Shown: positions 1 through 12,526 of the stretch, in pieces
Layout: each line of letters opens with the position of its first letter
How positions within the stretch are numbered: the first letter of the stretch is position 1
From: Apus apus
Taxonomy: Eukaryota > Chordata > Aves > Apodiformes > Apodidae
Direction: 5' to 3'
Assembly (NCBI RefSeq): GCF_020740795.1
Contig: NC_067286.1
Location: 33,318,003-33,382,002 of the forward strand
DNA length: 64,000 nucleotides
Notes under the pieces: generated by a model
Told to the model about the DNA's origin: nothing
Seen by the model: only the letters and a program-made list of their open reading frames with translations
Databases searched by the model: none
Made by a program: the position numbers and the translations under genes

Positions 1-3000
1 GAGCATAAGCAAAATTTTACGTAGTGTGTGGTGGATGGACTATGCATAGAAATGCTCCATGATTATATTATTACCCAGGTGTGGGAACTCATTTCCTTTA
101 CATGGGAAAAAACACCCATGTTTTGTCCTAGAAAAGGTGATAGCACTGTGGGATGCTATCTAGAGATATATCCAAAAGTGATGGAAAAAAGTCTTATAAT
201 AAACCAACAAGGAAAAAGTTTTTTCACTTTTTATCTCAAATTTAAGTAGGTAGACAGTAATAAATGGTGTAAGATGGGGGAAGGAGATGTTGTGGGCTTT
301 GGTTTCAAAATACTCTATTAACATACCACTAATATGGTTCTTGTTCAGGTACTCCACTGTTTATTCTATTACAGATTATTGTATGGAAAAAACCTTCATT
401 TGAATAGCGTAGTTGAACCTTGTCTGACCATTGTACTTCATATCAAGCTGTATAAAATAATACCAAAAAAGGCTGAGGCTATTCTGAGTGGAGTTTAACT
501 TCTCACAAAATTGACTAGAAAAAATCAAGCTTGAGGCTGTGCAAAAGTTACTCGAGACTAGCAAAATTCTGTTTAATTAAATAATTTTAATTTTTATCTT
601 ATTTGAGTTTTAGAACTCATGTCGATGTGACTGAGGCTCCACCCCACAGCCTGAGTAGAAAGATTTGGATGATATTTTACTTATTGATAAAACAGTGGTT
701 TAGATTTAGGTTGACAGAACATCAACATTTTAATGTATAGATTTCCATCAGTGGAATGAGGGAAAAGTAAGCAAGGAAAAATGTTTAAATTGTTTTGTTT
801 TGTTTTACATTAAATATTTTTGTGGGGTTTTTTGTTTGTTTGTTTGTTTTCACTTCAAAATACTACTTCTTCTAGGAATATATCCCCATTTCATTTGTAA
901 ATGTTCAGAAACAGAATATTGGAAATCCAAAGATTGAATGAGTTCAAGATAAAGTCCCTAGCTTTTAGCACCTAAATACTTCAAAAGTCTGGGATCTTGT
1001 TCCAAAAAGTGTGGTGGCCTGGTATGTCTGCAAAGCTTTATTCTTCAGCATATACTACATGTAGAGCCAGATTGTGGGCTTGTAATGATCTCTGCATCTA
1101 GAGCCACAGTTACCCACCAGCATTCCACTCTGCTGTGTGCTGCAGACATAGAACAAAAAATATGTTTTCTGGCCTCAAAACACCTACATATATAATACAA
1201 TCCATATGTGACTATTTTTCAAAAGTGATTCAGAAAAGTTTATTTTATTAGGATGAAGTTTGACTGCTGGACAAATAAAAACTTTCATGCCAAATGAGGA
1301 AATGTCATTTGTCAAGCTAACCTTTTTGTAACTCCTTTCACAGTTTTTTTTTTGATGTATCTTATGTATTTGATGGCTATAGAAGAAATTGCCAAGAAAA
1401 TGAAAGCCATAAAATATCCATGAAAAATTCCTCAGCCCTCGTGCATTTGCTTTTCTTCTGTCTCATGAAGCTGTAGGAGGTGTTTGCTGACATGGTTTGC
1501 TTTCAGGTCAGCTCCAGAGCAATGTGAGACAAGAAGTGACTCAGCTAAGCAAACCAAGTTTGTATGAGCATAAGAAGCCATTATAGTCTGAACTCATAAC
1601 TGGGGAGTTTTGAAAGGAGGCATCTAAGCAGCTCAATGTGTTATTTGTTTACATATTTCACTCCAGGGATGTGACAGCTATGAAATACAGTTTCTGGTTA
1701 TGCTGCAAAACTAAAAGCCTCCCTTCCCACACGTGACTGCATCCCAGTATGTCAGACAGAGTACATGCACTTTTAAGACATGTATAGATATTCCATAGAC
1801 AGTTATGGGAAAGGAGCACCTTTTACTGCTTTCTTGCTATGATGAAAGGCAGTTTGTTGTTGTGTAACCACCTGTAACTCAGAGTGTTATCTGGAAGAGG
1901 ATTGCTTTCTCTTCCCTGCAACACTTGGGAGAGCATTCCATGTCAGCCCAGCAGGTAAGGTAGAGAGCTGGAATTAAGAACTCTAGGTTGTTTTCCTGAC
2001 TTGGCCACTTACTGCCTCTAGCAAAAGAAAAAGGAGTCAGAGAGCCAGGAGAACTACTTTATTAAGTAAGAAGATTTGTAAGGCTTTTGTTTTTGTTTGG
2101 ATTTTTCTTTCTTCCCATTGCCCTCTTTTCAAAATTCAAATCTTACCTGTTATTTTTGTTTTTCCTGGCAAAATCTGGGTAAAAACAGAATGCCAAATAA
2201 AAAAGCAGCTTTGCAGGAATGAAAAAAACTGAAACCCTTTTTTTGGCTGAGACAACTTACTGAGACTGTGTAGAGCTTCTGCATTTTGTATTTGAAATCC
2301 AGTGCCACAAAAATATCTGCTGTGTTACAGGAAGGAAAGAACCCTATTAAAATGATTGCACTGCTTCAGTATCAGTTAGTCCTCTTCTTAGAGTGAATAC
2401 TAATGCAGATGGGAAAAACAGAGCTCATCCTCACTGGCATTTTTTATTTAGATGTTGTCTCTGTCAGGAAAAGGTGTAAGAGACACAAGTGCACCCCACT
2501 CCTCAGATTCATCATTTTACATTTTCACTCACACTGATTTTCTCTTGACTCCATTTCTGCACCTATTTAACAGCAGTAGGGAGCAGAGTTTTCAAAGGAG
2601 CCAGAATCACTTTGGCCTAAATCCTTAAAGCTGGTTGAGTACCAAACATCCCAAGCAGTTAATAAGAGGAGTTGTGAGTTTGAATTAGTCTGGGAAGATT
2701 AAAAATATATTTTTTACTTGCACATATTTGTAGCTATGTGCTTGAATACATCCATTTTGAAATTTCTAAAAGCTTTTAGTGGGGAAGAAGGCCTTTTGAC
2801 TTCTGTAATTCTCCACAATAAAACAACAAAAAAATATATTTCCAGCAAATAAGCCAAGTTTTCACTGCTGTAGACAAAAAAAATCTAAAGGCAAAAGAAA
2901 AAGTGTTTAACTAGTTGTAGTTATCTAAAAGAACTGCTAAAGATAACGGTCTAATTTATCAGCCTTTGTTGTTTCAAGAGTATCCATAAATGCAAACAGA

Positions 3001-4961
3001 AAGTTAGATGCTTTGTTAAGAAAGGTGTATATACTTCTGTTTTTTGCTAAACTTAGATTTAAACCTGAATCCTGCAGGGGCTTGCCAGATGCTTGACTTT
3101 GTTTTCAGTGGGGCTATTCTAAGTGTATAAAATGAAGCACACACAACAATCCAAGAGGCTTGAGTCAGATGAGCCTTTCTAATAGACCCAAAAATAATAT
3201 TTATATATACGTTGTTATCCCATTAAAGGGCATCCTAGCTGATGTGCATATTAGAATGCTAAAGTTTATTAACTTCAGAATTAAAAGTACAATAATAAAA
3301 AAATACAAAAATAGTCCTTTTTTCTTTTCTTTTCAATCTGTATGGTTACAAAAAAAAAAATAAAATCACTTCTGGGAAACTACACAGGCGAGCCTAGAGC
3401 CAAATCTCTTGTCTTCATATTTCCAACTGCTCTGTTTTGCTTCTTCTGTTTCCTTGTCAAAAGTATTCTGTATAGCCTGTTTGCCTAAGGGCACTTGGAT
3501 ATTTATTCATTGATCTTTCCCCTTCTTACAGTATCTTGAATTCTAATTAGCATTTTTCAGGTCCTTCTCTTTCTGTGGAGCTGTTCAGTGCCATGGAAGA
3601 GATGTCATCTTATGTTCTGGGACTAACCAACTGCCCTGCAATTCTGCATTAGCTACTTTCATTGGCAGTTTGATTTAATGATTTATTTTCCCCTCAAATA
3701 ACATGTGATTCAAAGTGCCCAGAAAAGTGTAAAATCACTTGATGTTAGGAGACATTCTGTAAATAGGCTCAGGAGCAATCCTCTAGGTGTTTGTAATTAA
3801 TCAGGCACCAAACACTTGGAGATTTTGGATGCACTTTTGAAAAGTCTAAAAATGTAAACAGTTTTCTTTCCCCTCCCAGGAAGTCTTAATGCACTAAAGA
3901 CGTAAGCAAAGAAGTTAAATTGCAAGTGACCAAATCAATTATTCTTCAGATCAGACTGGGGCAGAATTTTTTCGTTCTTAACTAAATGGAACTAGACTCC
4001 TTGTGAAGTAGGTATTATTTCTTGTCTGGGTTTAAAAATGAATGTAAGAACTCACAGTAAATATTGCATATTTTTCCTTTTGAAAAACCTTTTCCTTTAA
4101 GGCTCAGAATATCTGGAGATAGAAAGCACCTTTTTATCCAATGGAGACAGGATTATTTGTTTAGAAAGCCTCTGCACGTTAGGGAGGAGGGGACTACTAC
4201 AATCAAGTGTAACAAATCCTTCTTCCTTGGTAGAGAAAAAAAAAACATAAGCAAATGGGACTTCCTTGTCTCTAATTTAGAGAAGTACTTTGCACGACTA
4301 AGTGCTTTTATATTTTGGTATCTCCAATCAAAGTTTTTGGTTTATCTGGGGTCCAGATCCCTATTGTTTTGGGTATAATACCACCAGCTTCTGGAGAAGC
4401 TTTGGAAACCCCTTCAGTATTTGGCCTTATATATTTTAATTGGGAGAATTTCACCTGAAATCACCTTGAAAATAATTATTGCTGCTAGTGTGGAGACAAA
4501 GATTGTGTCTTACCTTCAATGTGGAAAATACTTGTAACAAGACATGCCTTGCTATAAGGAGATGACCGGTTAGCAGCTCTAGCAGAGTCCCATAGCATCA
4601 CTGGAGCTCTTGGTCAGCAAACCTTATCCATGACAATGACCACAAGATCAAATTTGTCACTGGAATGCTAATGGTGAGTAAGGAAGCGAGGTTTCTTAAG
4701 TGCTTCCCTTTCAACAGAAGCAAAATTATCTAAAGGTATTTTTTAAGTTACTAGAATAAAGAATGCAGAGGCTAGTAGATTAATTCTTGCCCATTTACAA
4801 GTCTTGCTAATTATAACATTCTTCTAATTGTAACATTATTCTAATTGTTTGGGTAGCAGCTAAATACATCTCATTTTCCTGCAAAAAGCAATATATTCAA
4901 AATTAGTAAAAGAAGGCTGATATTGCTTCAGGAATTATAAAAGATGGTGATCTCCATCTTC

Positions 4962-5035
4962 TCGCTGGAGGGGTTCAAACCTGTAACTCACACACCTCCA
5001 GAGGTGTAGCCTCTTAGCCATGAGGCAGAAGCCTG
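4962..5035 (-). repeat. Degenerate tRNA-like (SINE-like) element
   Basis: Read on the minus strand, an A-box-like TGGCTAAGAGG is followed about 30 nt later by a B-box-like GGTTTGAACCC, the spacing seen in tRNA genes and tRNA-derived SINEs. Between them lies a 7-bp inverted repeat (ACACCTC / GAGGTGT, 4992-5007), where an anticodon arm would be. GCCTC/GAGGC flanks the A box like a D-arm. The T stem does not pair properly and no acceptor stem is clear, so this is not a working tRNA gene. It is either an old tRNA pseudogene or the head of a SINE. Chance resemblance cannot be excluded. Confidence 0.4.
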
Positions 5036-6534
5036 TTTGAATGGGAGGACTCCGCACTTCCCCTGCTGAGGCTGTTCAACAATTCAGGAAATAATTCTGG
5101 ATTGGGAAGGGTTCTTGGCTTGTTTTTGCCATGCTCTAAGACTAATTTTGTATTTTTATCCAGTGTCTGGCTGGCTACCCAAGCACCCCTTGAGGATTAG
5201 GTAGAGCCCAGGTGTTACCCTGTCCTTCCTCATATTCTCCCTGCCCTGCTGATAAATGATGACACTAGATGACAATTTTCATTCGTGATCACCTTCTCTG
5301 GAATTCTTAGAGCTTTGATTGTTTTGCCATACTTCTTCTAGACCCTTTTTTTTTTTTTTTTTTTAATCTTTTATATTTTAATTAAGCCATCTGCTCCTGC
5401 TGTGGTATTTTGTGCAATGCCTGATCCTGTAGGCATGTGTGAGGCGGGTCCTTACCAGGCTGGTTCCCCCAGGGAATATAGGGGAGGAATTGCCAAGTTT
5501 ATGGATTCAGACTGGCTTTAGAACTGAGATAGCTGTAGACCTGTGCAGATTGACCAAGTTTCAAATAGTTCTAGGCATGCACAGAAGTTTAGGTGCCTGA
5601 CAAGAAAACATAGCTCTGTGGTTTCAGTTGCTTAAGGAATAAGTGAGGCAAGGTTTGAGGATCATGTGCTTGGGCTCCAGCATTTGTATATTACACAAAT
5701 CCCACTGTGGGCACTTAATTAAGGCTTTAATGGAGGTGCCTTTCAACCTCTTTGCAACTATTCACCCAACTGTTAACTAGAAATGGTTCCCAGTTTTGTA
5801 AACATCCAGATACACAAAAGATAGACACAAATTTTTTTTTAACAAGCAACAAGTATTCTAGGGGCAGCCTGTGCTGGTCTTATCTTCAGGTTTGTGCATA
5901 ATTCTTATCCTTTTGATGTCTCATTTGTTGCTGCTGAGAACACAAAAACAAGCTGGAAATAATAACACTGTTGGCGAGCTCCAGAAATTAGAGTATAGCC
6001 TCAACTACTAAAGCAGAAAATGAAAAAAAAAAAAAGTTTTTAATTGAAAGAAATGTACCGTATTCTGACAAATACTGCTTGCATGCTGGATAACTTGGGC
6101 TCATGGGAGCCCCTGAGAAGAAGTTTTCTGAGGCTCGGTAACTTCATGCTCGTAAGGATCAGAAAGGCTGCAACAAAGTGTGAGACACTGTGGGAAGGAG
6201 GAAGCAACAAGGAATCTGAACCCAGGCAAACATTTTTTGCTTTTTTAACTGTTCTCAAATATGTTACCTGCAACAGTTCCCTGTGGCAGCTGAGTCATAA
6301 GGTTGTTTGGGATTTAAAGCATAAACTACTATAGCAATGCTTACCTGCTGCAACAGTGACTGTTGAAGAACTTACTTAAGTCATTTCTTACTATTTTTTT
6401 AAATTGATAAATGGTATATGCAGCATTAAAAATGGGTTTCTTACTTCAATTGCAGTAGCACAGCTTTAAAGCCCATAAATCTTATAGCCATTGCACTGCC
6501 TGTTGAAGTCACTTGAAGTTTTGCAATGGAGTTG

Positions 6535-6559
6535 CAATACTGCACTGGCTGCAGTATTG
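6535..6559. other. Perfect 10-bp inverted repeat with 5-nt loop
   Basis: CAATACTGCA at 6535-6544 and its exact reverse complement TGCAGTATTG at 6550-6559 flank a CTGGC loop. A poly-A tract follows. The stem is too short for a microRNA precursor and nothing links it to a known element. Confidence 0.5.
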
Positions 6560-9500
6560 TTAAAAAAAGGGAAAAAATAACCAGTGGTGAAGTAAGAGTG
6601 CTTTTCTGGATGACCCAGCTCATTCTTTCATGAGTCTGTTTTGTCTATTTGGAAGTACAAAATGCCACAACGTGGTATTTTATTTCCCAATGTAGAAAGG
6701 TGTTCTATGTTAGGATGAGAAATCAGGACCACATTTCCCCACAGGGGCTATCTTACTTGTATTTCAGCCACTTTTAGAGGACTTTGGGGCATTAGAATGT
6801 AGACAATTGGTAGGATTTTTTTTTATTTCTCAGAATAAAGAATAAGTCAAAAGAGACTATGACTAAATTCAGCATCAAAGCCACATGCGCCTTCTATGAT
6901 CTAACGAATATTCAGATGCCCAGACCTAAAAAAACCATATAATTTTTAACAAAAAATAAAGTTATGTTGTCAAATGATAGTTATGTTCAGAACAGAGATC
7001 TGGAGTAAAAGTAGTCAGTGTTTATGTATTTAAATTCAGGGCTTAATGGTCTGTAAATGAATGACACTGGTTAGGGAATGAGGGAGAGTTGGAGGCTAGT
7101 AGCAAATAGCACATTATTTTTCTTATACTTTCTCCTTTGCCTCACTCAGTTTACAATGAAATTTAGCCACCAACTCCCACCACTGTTTTTCTTGGAGAGC
7201 AGAGTAGGATGAAGAAACGGAGCTATTAAATGTAAAAGACACCCCTGCATGGCAATAGAAGCTGGATTCTGTGTGTTTTGGTAACAGGAACTATAGGAAA
7301 AAATAAAAAGGGATTACTCAGCTCTGCCTAACCTGTAAAGTCTGAAGCCATTCTCAGTTCCTACCATTTCTTATCCCTTCCCCACCTCTCAGCCCCATGT
7401 ACAAAAATAGACCTTTTTAGTCAAACAATAATTTTTTTTAAGCTCTTTAGTTCCAACTGGTAATGCTGCTGCCATGACACGTAATTTAAAATTTGTTATG
7501 CTCCCATGTGTTGAACACATGGCTAGCAGCTCTTCCAACCATCAGGATCCATATAATCACAGCAAAGCTGTTAGCATCATAATTAAAGCAAACATGGACT
7601 GATACTACATACTTCCTTCTCATGGTGAATTAGGAAGATGAACTGGAATTAAATGCCATTCTTCACCTAACAGCAAAAGGCTTGAGTGGACCATGTATGT
7701 ACCTGGTAAATAATTCATTTAGCCCTTTTACTGTCTCATATTTGGAAAGCTTGGTTAGGACCTAGTCCTGTGCCAATCAGCCATATTTGTGGTTCATGGG
7801 GTCCTTCAGGATGGCAATTACACCCTGTTATTCTATATTTCCTTTTAGATTTTATTTCTTTGCATTTAAGTAGCTCCTTGTCGGTGACTGAACATTTTAA
7901 GGGAACTTGCAGTCTTTGCTCATGGTTGGAATCTGCCTTTGGCTCCAGGCACCAAAAACGAGTGTCCCTTAAAGACACGGTAACTCTTTATTCTAAAAGA
8001 AGACTGATTATAATACTACAATTCCTGAACATGATACTTACTTAAGAGTATTGTATGACTTCAAACAAAACTGAATTTTAAAGTGTATGCCTGTATATAC
8101 ACGTGGCAATGGATTTGGTATGTTGTTTCAGTTTTGTTGCTGTTGTTTTTTGTTTAAGGTGTATCAGATTGCCATTCGTTTTTTACCAAGCGTGATGGAT
8201 ATATAATTCATTCTTATTGTCAACTCCACTAGCCTGAAACCTTGGCTGTATATGTCTCAAATGAGAGATAACATAATGTAATTCCCTGATAGCCTTGATA
8301 GCTTCTGACTTGGATGGAGAGATACCTTAAATCTTACCTATAGCGCACTTAGCTAACAAAACAGTGAACATCTCCCCTAGAGGTCATGTAAAACTGTACC
8401 TTTCCTGGTACATTTTAAATTTTTGTGCGGTCATGGTAGCATCTTCTGAATTTGCCTACCTTCCTTTTCTCCTTTCATAACTCTGAATGTGACTGACTGA
8501 AAAGTTGTCTTTGAACTCTTCGTCCTTATAATCCAGACATTTCTGATTTGTATGTAAAAGAGAAGTACTTGCCTAAAAATTAATTAACAGGACAAGTGTT
8601 GCAGCATTACAAATTAGGTAAGAGTTGGTTTAGTGAGCTTACCAGCAAAAAGGCCAGAAGATTTCAGGTTTGTTTTGCATTGGTGCTGTTATGGACTTTT
8701 TCCAACAAATGTAAATGTTCAAAAATTAGCTTTTGTACAGCATGAAAACAAAGCTTTTTCAACACTTCCACACAGCTACTGGTTAGAGGGTGTGGACACA
8801 AGTCTCCTCTTCATTGTCAGAAAAATACTTCTTTTCATCCCCAACTCCTGACATTTGGAAACACAGGGGCTTGAATGTTACTTTGCCAACAATGAGACCA
8901 AAAACTTAATTGACTTGGCAGTCAGTTCTTTCTGCCTGTGTCCTTCTTCAGTTTAACAGATGAAGATACACTTCTTTGTATTTTGATAAAATAAACCTCA
9001 GATCAGCTTTACTTACAGTCCTGTAAGTGACACTTGAGACTCTGTCATCACATTCACAGAACTAGTTCCACATTTCTTTGGTTTTCTTATGAGTTGCTGA
9101 ACAGATTAGCAGCATGGTTTTGTTAGGTGAATGCAAAAGTGCCAATAAAAAGCAGCATATCACTATTCCCCCTCCTAAATAATTCACTAAGCATTTGGAT
9201 ATTACTTTCTTCTGTGGATTGACATCTTTATGTTCTTTACTACTGAGTTTATTATAAGACTATATTATCATTTTAAAAGTGGATGTTAGTGTTTGTGTAT
9301 GCATATATCTACATACACACACACACATGCACCCCCAGAAAGTTTTAGGTCACAGATCAAATACTATAATCTTCTCAGTTACACAATGCTTTTTTTAGAG
9401 TCATAAATATTTCTTTACCAGACAAAATCAATGTTGCTTGGCAATACACTTTATTTTTTATAGCTTCTTTCAAGCACATTGTGTCTTAAATATGTTAGAG

Positions 9501-11949
9501 GTAATTAACACACTTGCAGAATTTTAGACACTCTAAAAAGTTTTTAATTTAGTGAAAATTCTAAACAATAGCAATATACATGCTCCTTAATTCACATGCA
9601 TCATAAATATAAAAGAGTGACTACACCTGTAAGATCTGAGCAGCTATTTACATTCTTGTAAATATTGTTTGGTGGAGGAAGCTTTTTAGTGACGGGGATA
9701 GTGGGTATCTTTGTTCATTGATTCCAAAGATCAGCACTGTGATGATTCTTTATAAAAAAACTACATATACATTTTTGGACTGTTGTTGGACCTGTAGGAG
9801 GGACAACTTTTTTCCTTTTTTTTTTTTTTTTTTTTTTTTTAATTACTATGGGACTACCAGTAACAGTACAGAAAGGCAGCTTTCCTATGAAACTGACATT
9901 AGAATAATTAATCTCATTATCATGGTGTAATTGCTGTATTTTATTACAATTTTGCAATAGTGCTGTTGAGTCCTCCTGGTGAAACACTCAAACTTCCTGG
10001 TGGACTCATCAGATGACTGCTCACTGCTGCATGTTTGATTTCTTCCAGCAGATAGTTCCTCTAAGACACAATTGTATTATGCAGTGTAAAGGGTTGTTGG
10101 TTTTTGGTGGGTTTTGGCCTGCATTTAAAGACAAAACATCTATAAATTGTGTGATTTTTTTCCTTCACCTGCTCTGTGCAGGTCTATCATAAACAGAAGG
10201 GCAGCTTCTCAGGTCCCACTGGAGTCACAGGCAGCCAGGGATCTGTGTTCTGCTCAGTTTGGGTGCCAGATTATCACATCCTCATGCAGGGCGTGTGATG
10301 AGCTAAAGGGCTGCAAGAAATCAGACATGGGATTTCTGATACTACTAAGCAAACAATACCACTTTGCCCCTCCCTTTTCAAGCCCCCCATTGGCTGTACA
10401 CACTGCCTTTTATTATGTGCTGGACCTTACTAAGCGCTTAAAAAATGAAATAAATTGCCTTCACGGTTGCTTTGTTTTAGTGATTAAAATGGATCTTCCT
10501 GGAGCTAATGAGGACAGAATGGAGCTGAGATTACCTTCAAAGTACTGGTAAAACAGTTGAGTACCTGAAGAAACATCAGTTATTCAGGAATGGAGATCTA
10601 GCCTCCAAGCAGCTGGAAGTCTTGTGGCAGCACCAGCAGCTGGCTGTGGGGCTGGGTGGGAGGAATCACCACTTCACATACCTGGGGCCACAGGGCATTA
10701 GTGGGTTCTGATCTTAGATTCATGCCACGATATATGTGTTTTTTTCTGGTTTTGGAGACAAGCTTTGCAACTCTCAATACCTGTCTGAAAGCTAAGCAGG
10801 AGTGCAGACAGAGTGAGCTTACTACACAGTGAATACAAGCTCTCTCCTGTGAACAGCTGGGTTGCTCCCATCCTGTTCCAGGCACTGGAAGTGGAAGGAG
10901 CTCTGCGGTTCACACAAACTTCTCAATTTCATGTCATGTGTGAGTATAAACCCCACTGCCTTACATAGTATTTAGTTTTCTCTTCCAGAATTATTTTAAA
11001 GAGGAAATATTATGAAAGACGTGATCATTCAGCCTAGAGTGTTACAGAGTTTTGCAGTTTACCCACAAATGACACAAAGGGAATGACTCTCTCCATACAT
11101 AATTTATTACAATTGCCCGAGTGCTGGGATAGGAAGAGCAAATGCTGTGCTGTTTATTATAATCTTACGCAGCTTGGACCTTTAGATTCTGCTAGCTTCT
11201 TATCTGTTTTTTTTCCTAAGGGGTCATCATTATTTTACTGTGTCTTTCTGTAGGACGGAGAAAGAAAGTACAATTTTTTTCCATAGATTTGAAGTTCAAA
11301 GCTGTAAGCCAATGCTGTTTTTCATAGTTCTAATGCCCCATGCACATTGCTTGAAATGTTTCAGAGGCTCCGTGAAAATAACAAAATTCTAGGTAACTTT
11401 ATATTCTCATCTTTCAAAAAGGGAGAGCTCAGTTTTCTAGAATATAAAGTTCTTCAGTCTCCTAGGGGCAAAAAGGCAATTTAAGCTCCCCAGAGCAACT
11501 TCAAGAGCAGTGATAGCTAGCAATGTTATTGGAGTATCAATGTTTTCCAGAAGATCATCAATTCTAATAACCTTTATATCCTGGATTTAGATTCAGAGGA
11601 TGTTGACACAACCTTATTAACACAGACAAATGTCTCCATCTTCACTTATAATATCCCAGGGACACATAATTTAAGCACTTTATAATGCACCCATGCTGCT
11701 GGTACTAAGAAAAGGACCAGCGGGAGAGATTAATTTCCACACAACAGTACCATTGATAAGAAAGATGTGCAAACGTTGAGGAAAGTTGTGGACAAGGAAC
11801 AATTAAAACTAGCAGAAAAACACTCCAGTGGATAGAGTCAAAAAAGCAATTCTTCAATTTTTTAATTTGTGGAGCAATAACTGAGACAAATGAGCCTCTG
11901 AAATATTTTGGAAAATGTCACTTTGCAAACCTTGTAGATTGCTTAAATG

Positions 11950-11955
11950 TTTATT
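11950..11955 (-). terminator. Candidate SCG5 poly(A) signal AATAAA
   Basis: A minus-strand AATAAA lies about 480 nt past the SCG5 stop codon, which would give a 3' UTR of roughly 0.5 kb. A second AATAAA at 12426-12421 lies only a few bases after the stop, too close to be the main site. Others occur further downstream (for example 11108-11103). The choice is inferred from spacing alone. Confidence 0.4.
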
Positions 11956-12430
11956 AAAATAGACCAAAAGCCAAAATTCCCTCTGTAAAATAAATACTTC
12001 ATCTTTGCTAAGTAACAATATTTGTGAACAAAACATAAAACTATAATTTTCATGTGTCAAACACAGTAACATTTAAGATTAAATGTTGGAATCAGACTGG
12101 GCATTTTTTTTACATCTTCCTATTTACAAGCTGCTCATTAAGACCATTTACCTCACGTTAGCTATTAAAATGACTAACATTTTTAAAGTTTGCTCCATGA
12201 CTAAAATAAAACAACAGAAATGTCCTTTTACCATAACTTAACAAAAAGCAGAACCATATTTTTGTTATCTAGGAGAACATACTGTTATAAATACAGCTGT
12301 TTTTCATCTACAATTATATAAATAATAAACATGCTGCCATTCACAAGGATTTTAATAGATGATTATATATAAGCAATATTACGATCTAGCAAAGGATAGC
12401 ATGAGTTTTCATCATTCATTTTTATTGTAC

Positions 12431-12526
12431 TTATTCAGGATCCTTGTCTTCATCTGAAAAATGTGGAACCGACTTCTTTGCTACAACATTATCCAGTCGC
12501 TGCCCTTGCAAATAGGGGTTCACACT
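12431..12526 (-). CDS. SCG5: SCG5 coding exon 6 (CT inhibitory peptide and stop)
   Basis: The acceptor is CTTTTTCAG. The exon encodes 31 residues starting [11 protein letters not shown] and ending DEDKDPE, then TAA at 12433-12431. The VVAKK segment is the PC2 inhibitory core, cleaved by PC2 after the Lys pair. The sequence looks the same as human. Confidence 0.97.
   Translation of the reverse strand, partial: SVNPYLQGQRLDNVVAKKSVPHFSDEDKDPE

Larger units (their letters stand above)
1..11949. other. Gene-free region downstream of SCG5 (towards GREM1)
   Basis: No open reading frame here is protein-like. The longest ones start at GTG, have no splice-linked partners and no recognisable domain. 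The DNA is AT-rich with homopolymer runs (T19 at 5346-5364, T25 at 9816-9840), a (TTTG)n patch near 833-849 and an (AC)n patch near 9313-9327. In vertebrates the next gene after SCG5 in this direction is GREM1. There is no CpG island in this stretch, so the GREM1 promoter is probably beyond base 1. Regulatory DNA is possible but cannot be read off one sequence. Confidence 0.7.

Noticed and set aside
4064..4378. Plus-strand frame of 104 codons
   Set aside because: No ATG at its start, low-complexity translation, no splice partners.
10147..10551. Plus-strand frame of 134 codons
   Set aside because: Starts at GTG rather than ATG, has no domain or family similarity and stands alone in intergenic DNA. 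Chance ORF.
1..12000. GREM1 coding exon expected from synteny
   Set aside because: No minus-strand frame of about 180 codons with a cystine knot is present. The gene must lie outside the window.
12421..12426. AATAAA immediately after the SCG5 stop codon
   Set aside because: Only a few bases from the stop; cleavage there would leave almost no 3' UTR. A later site is more likely.
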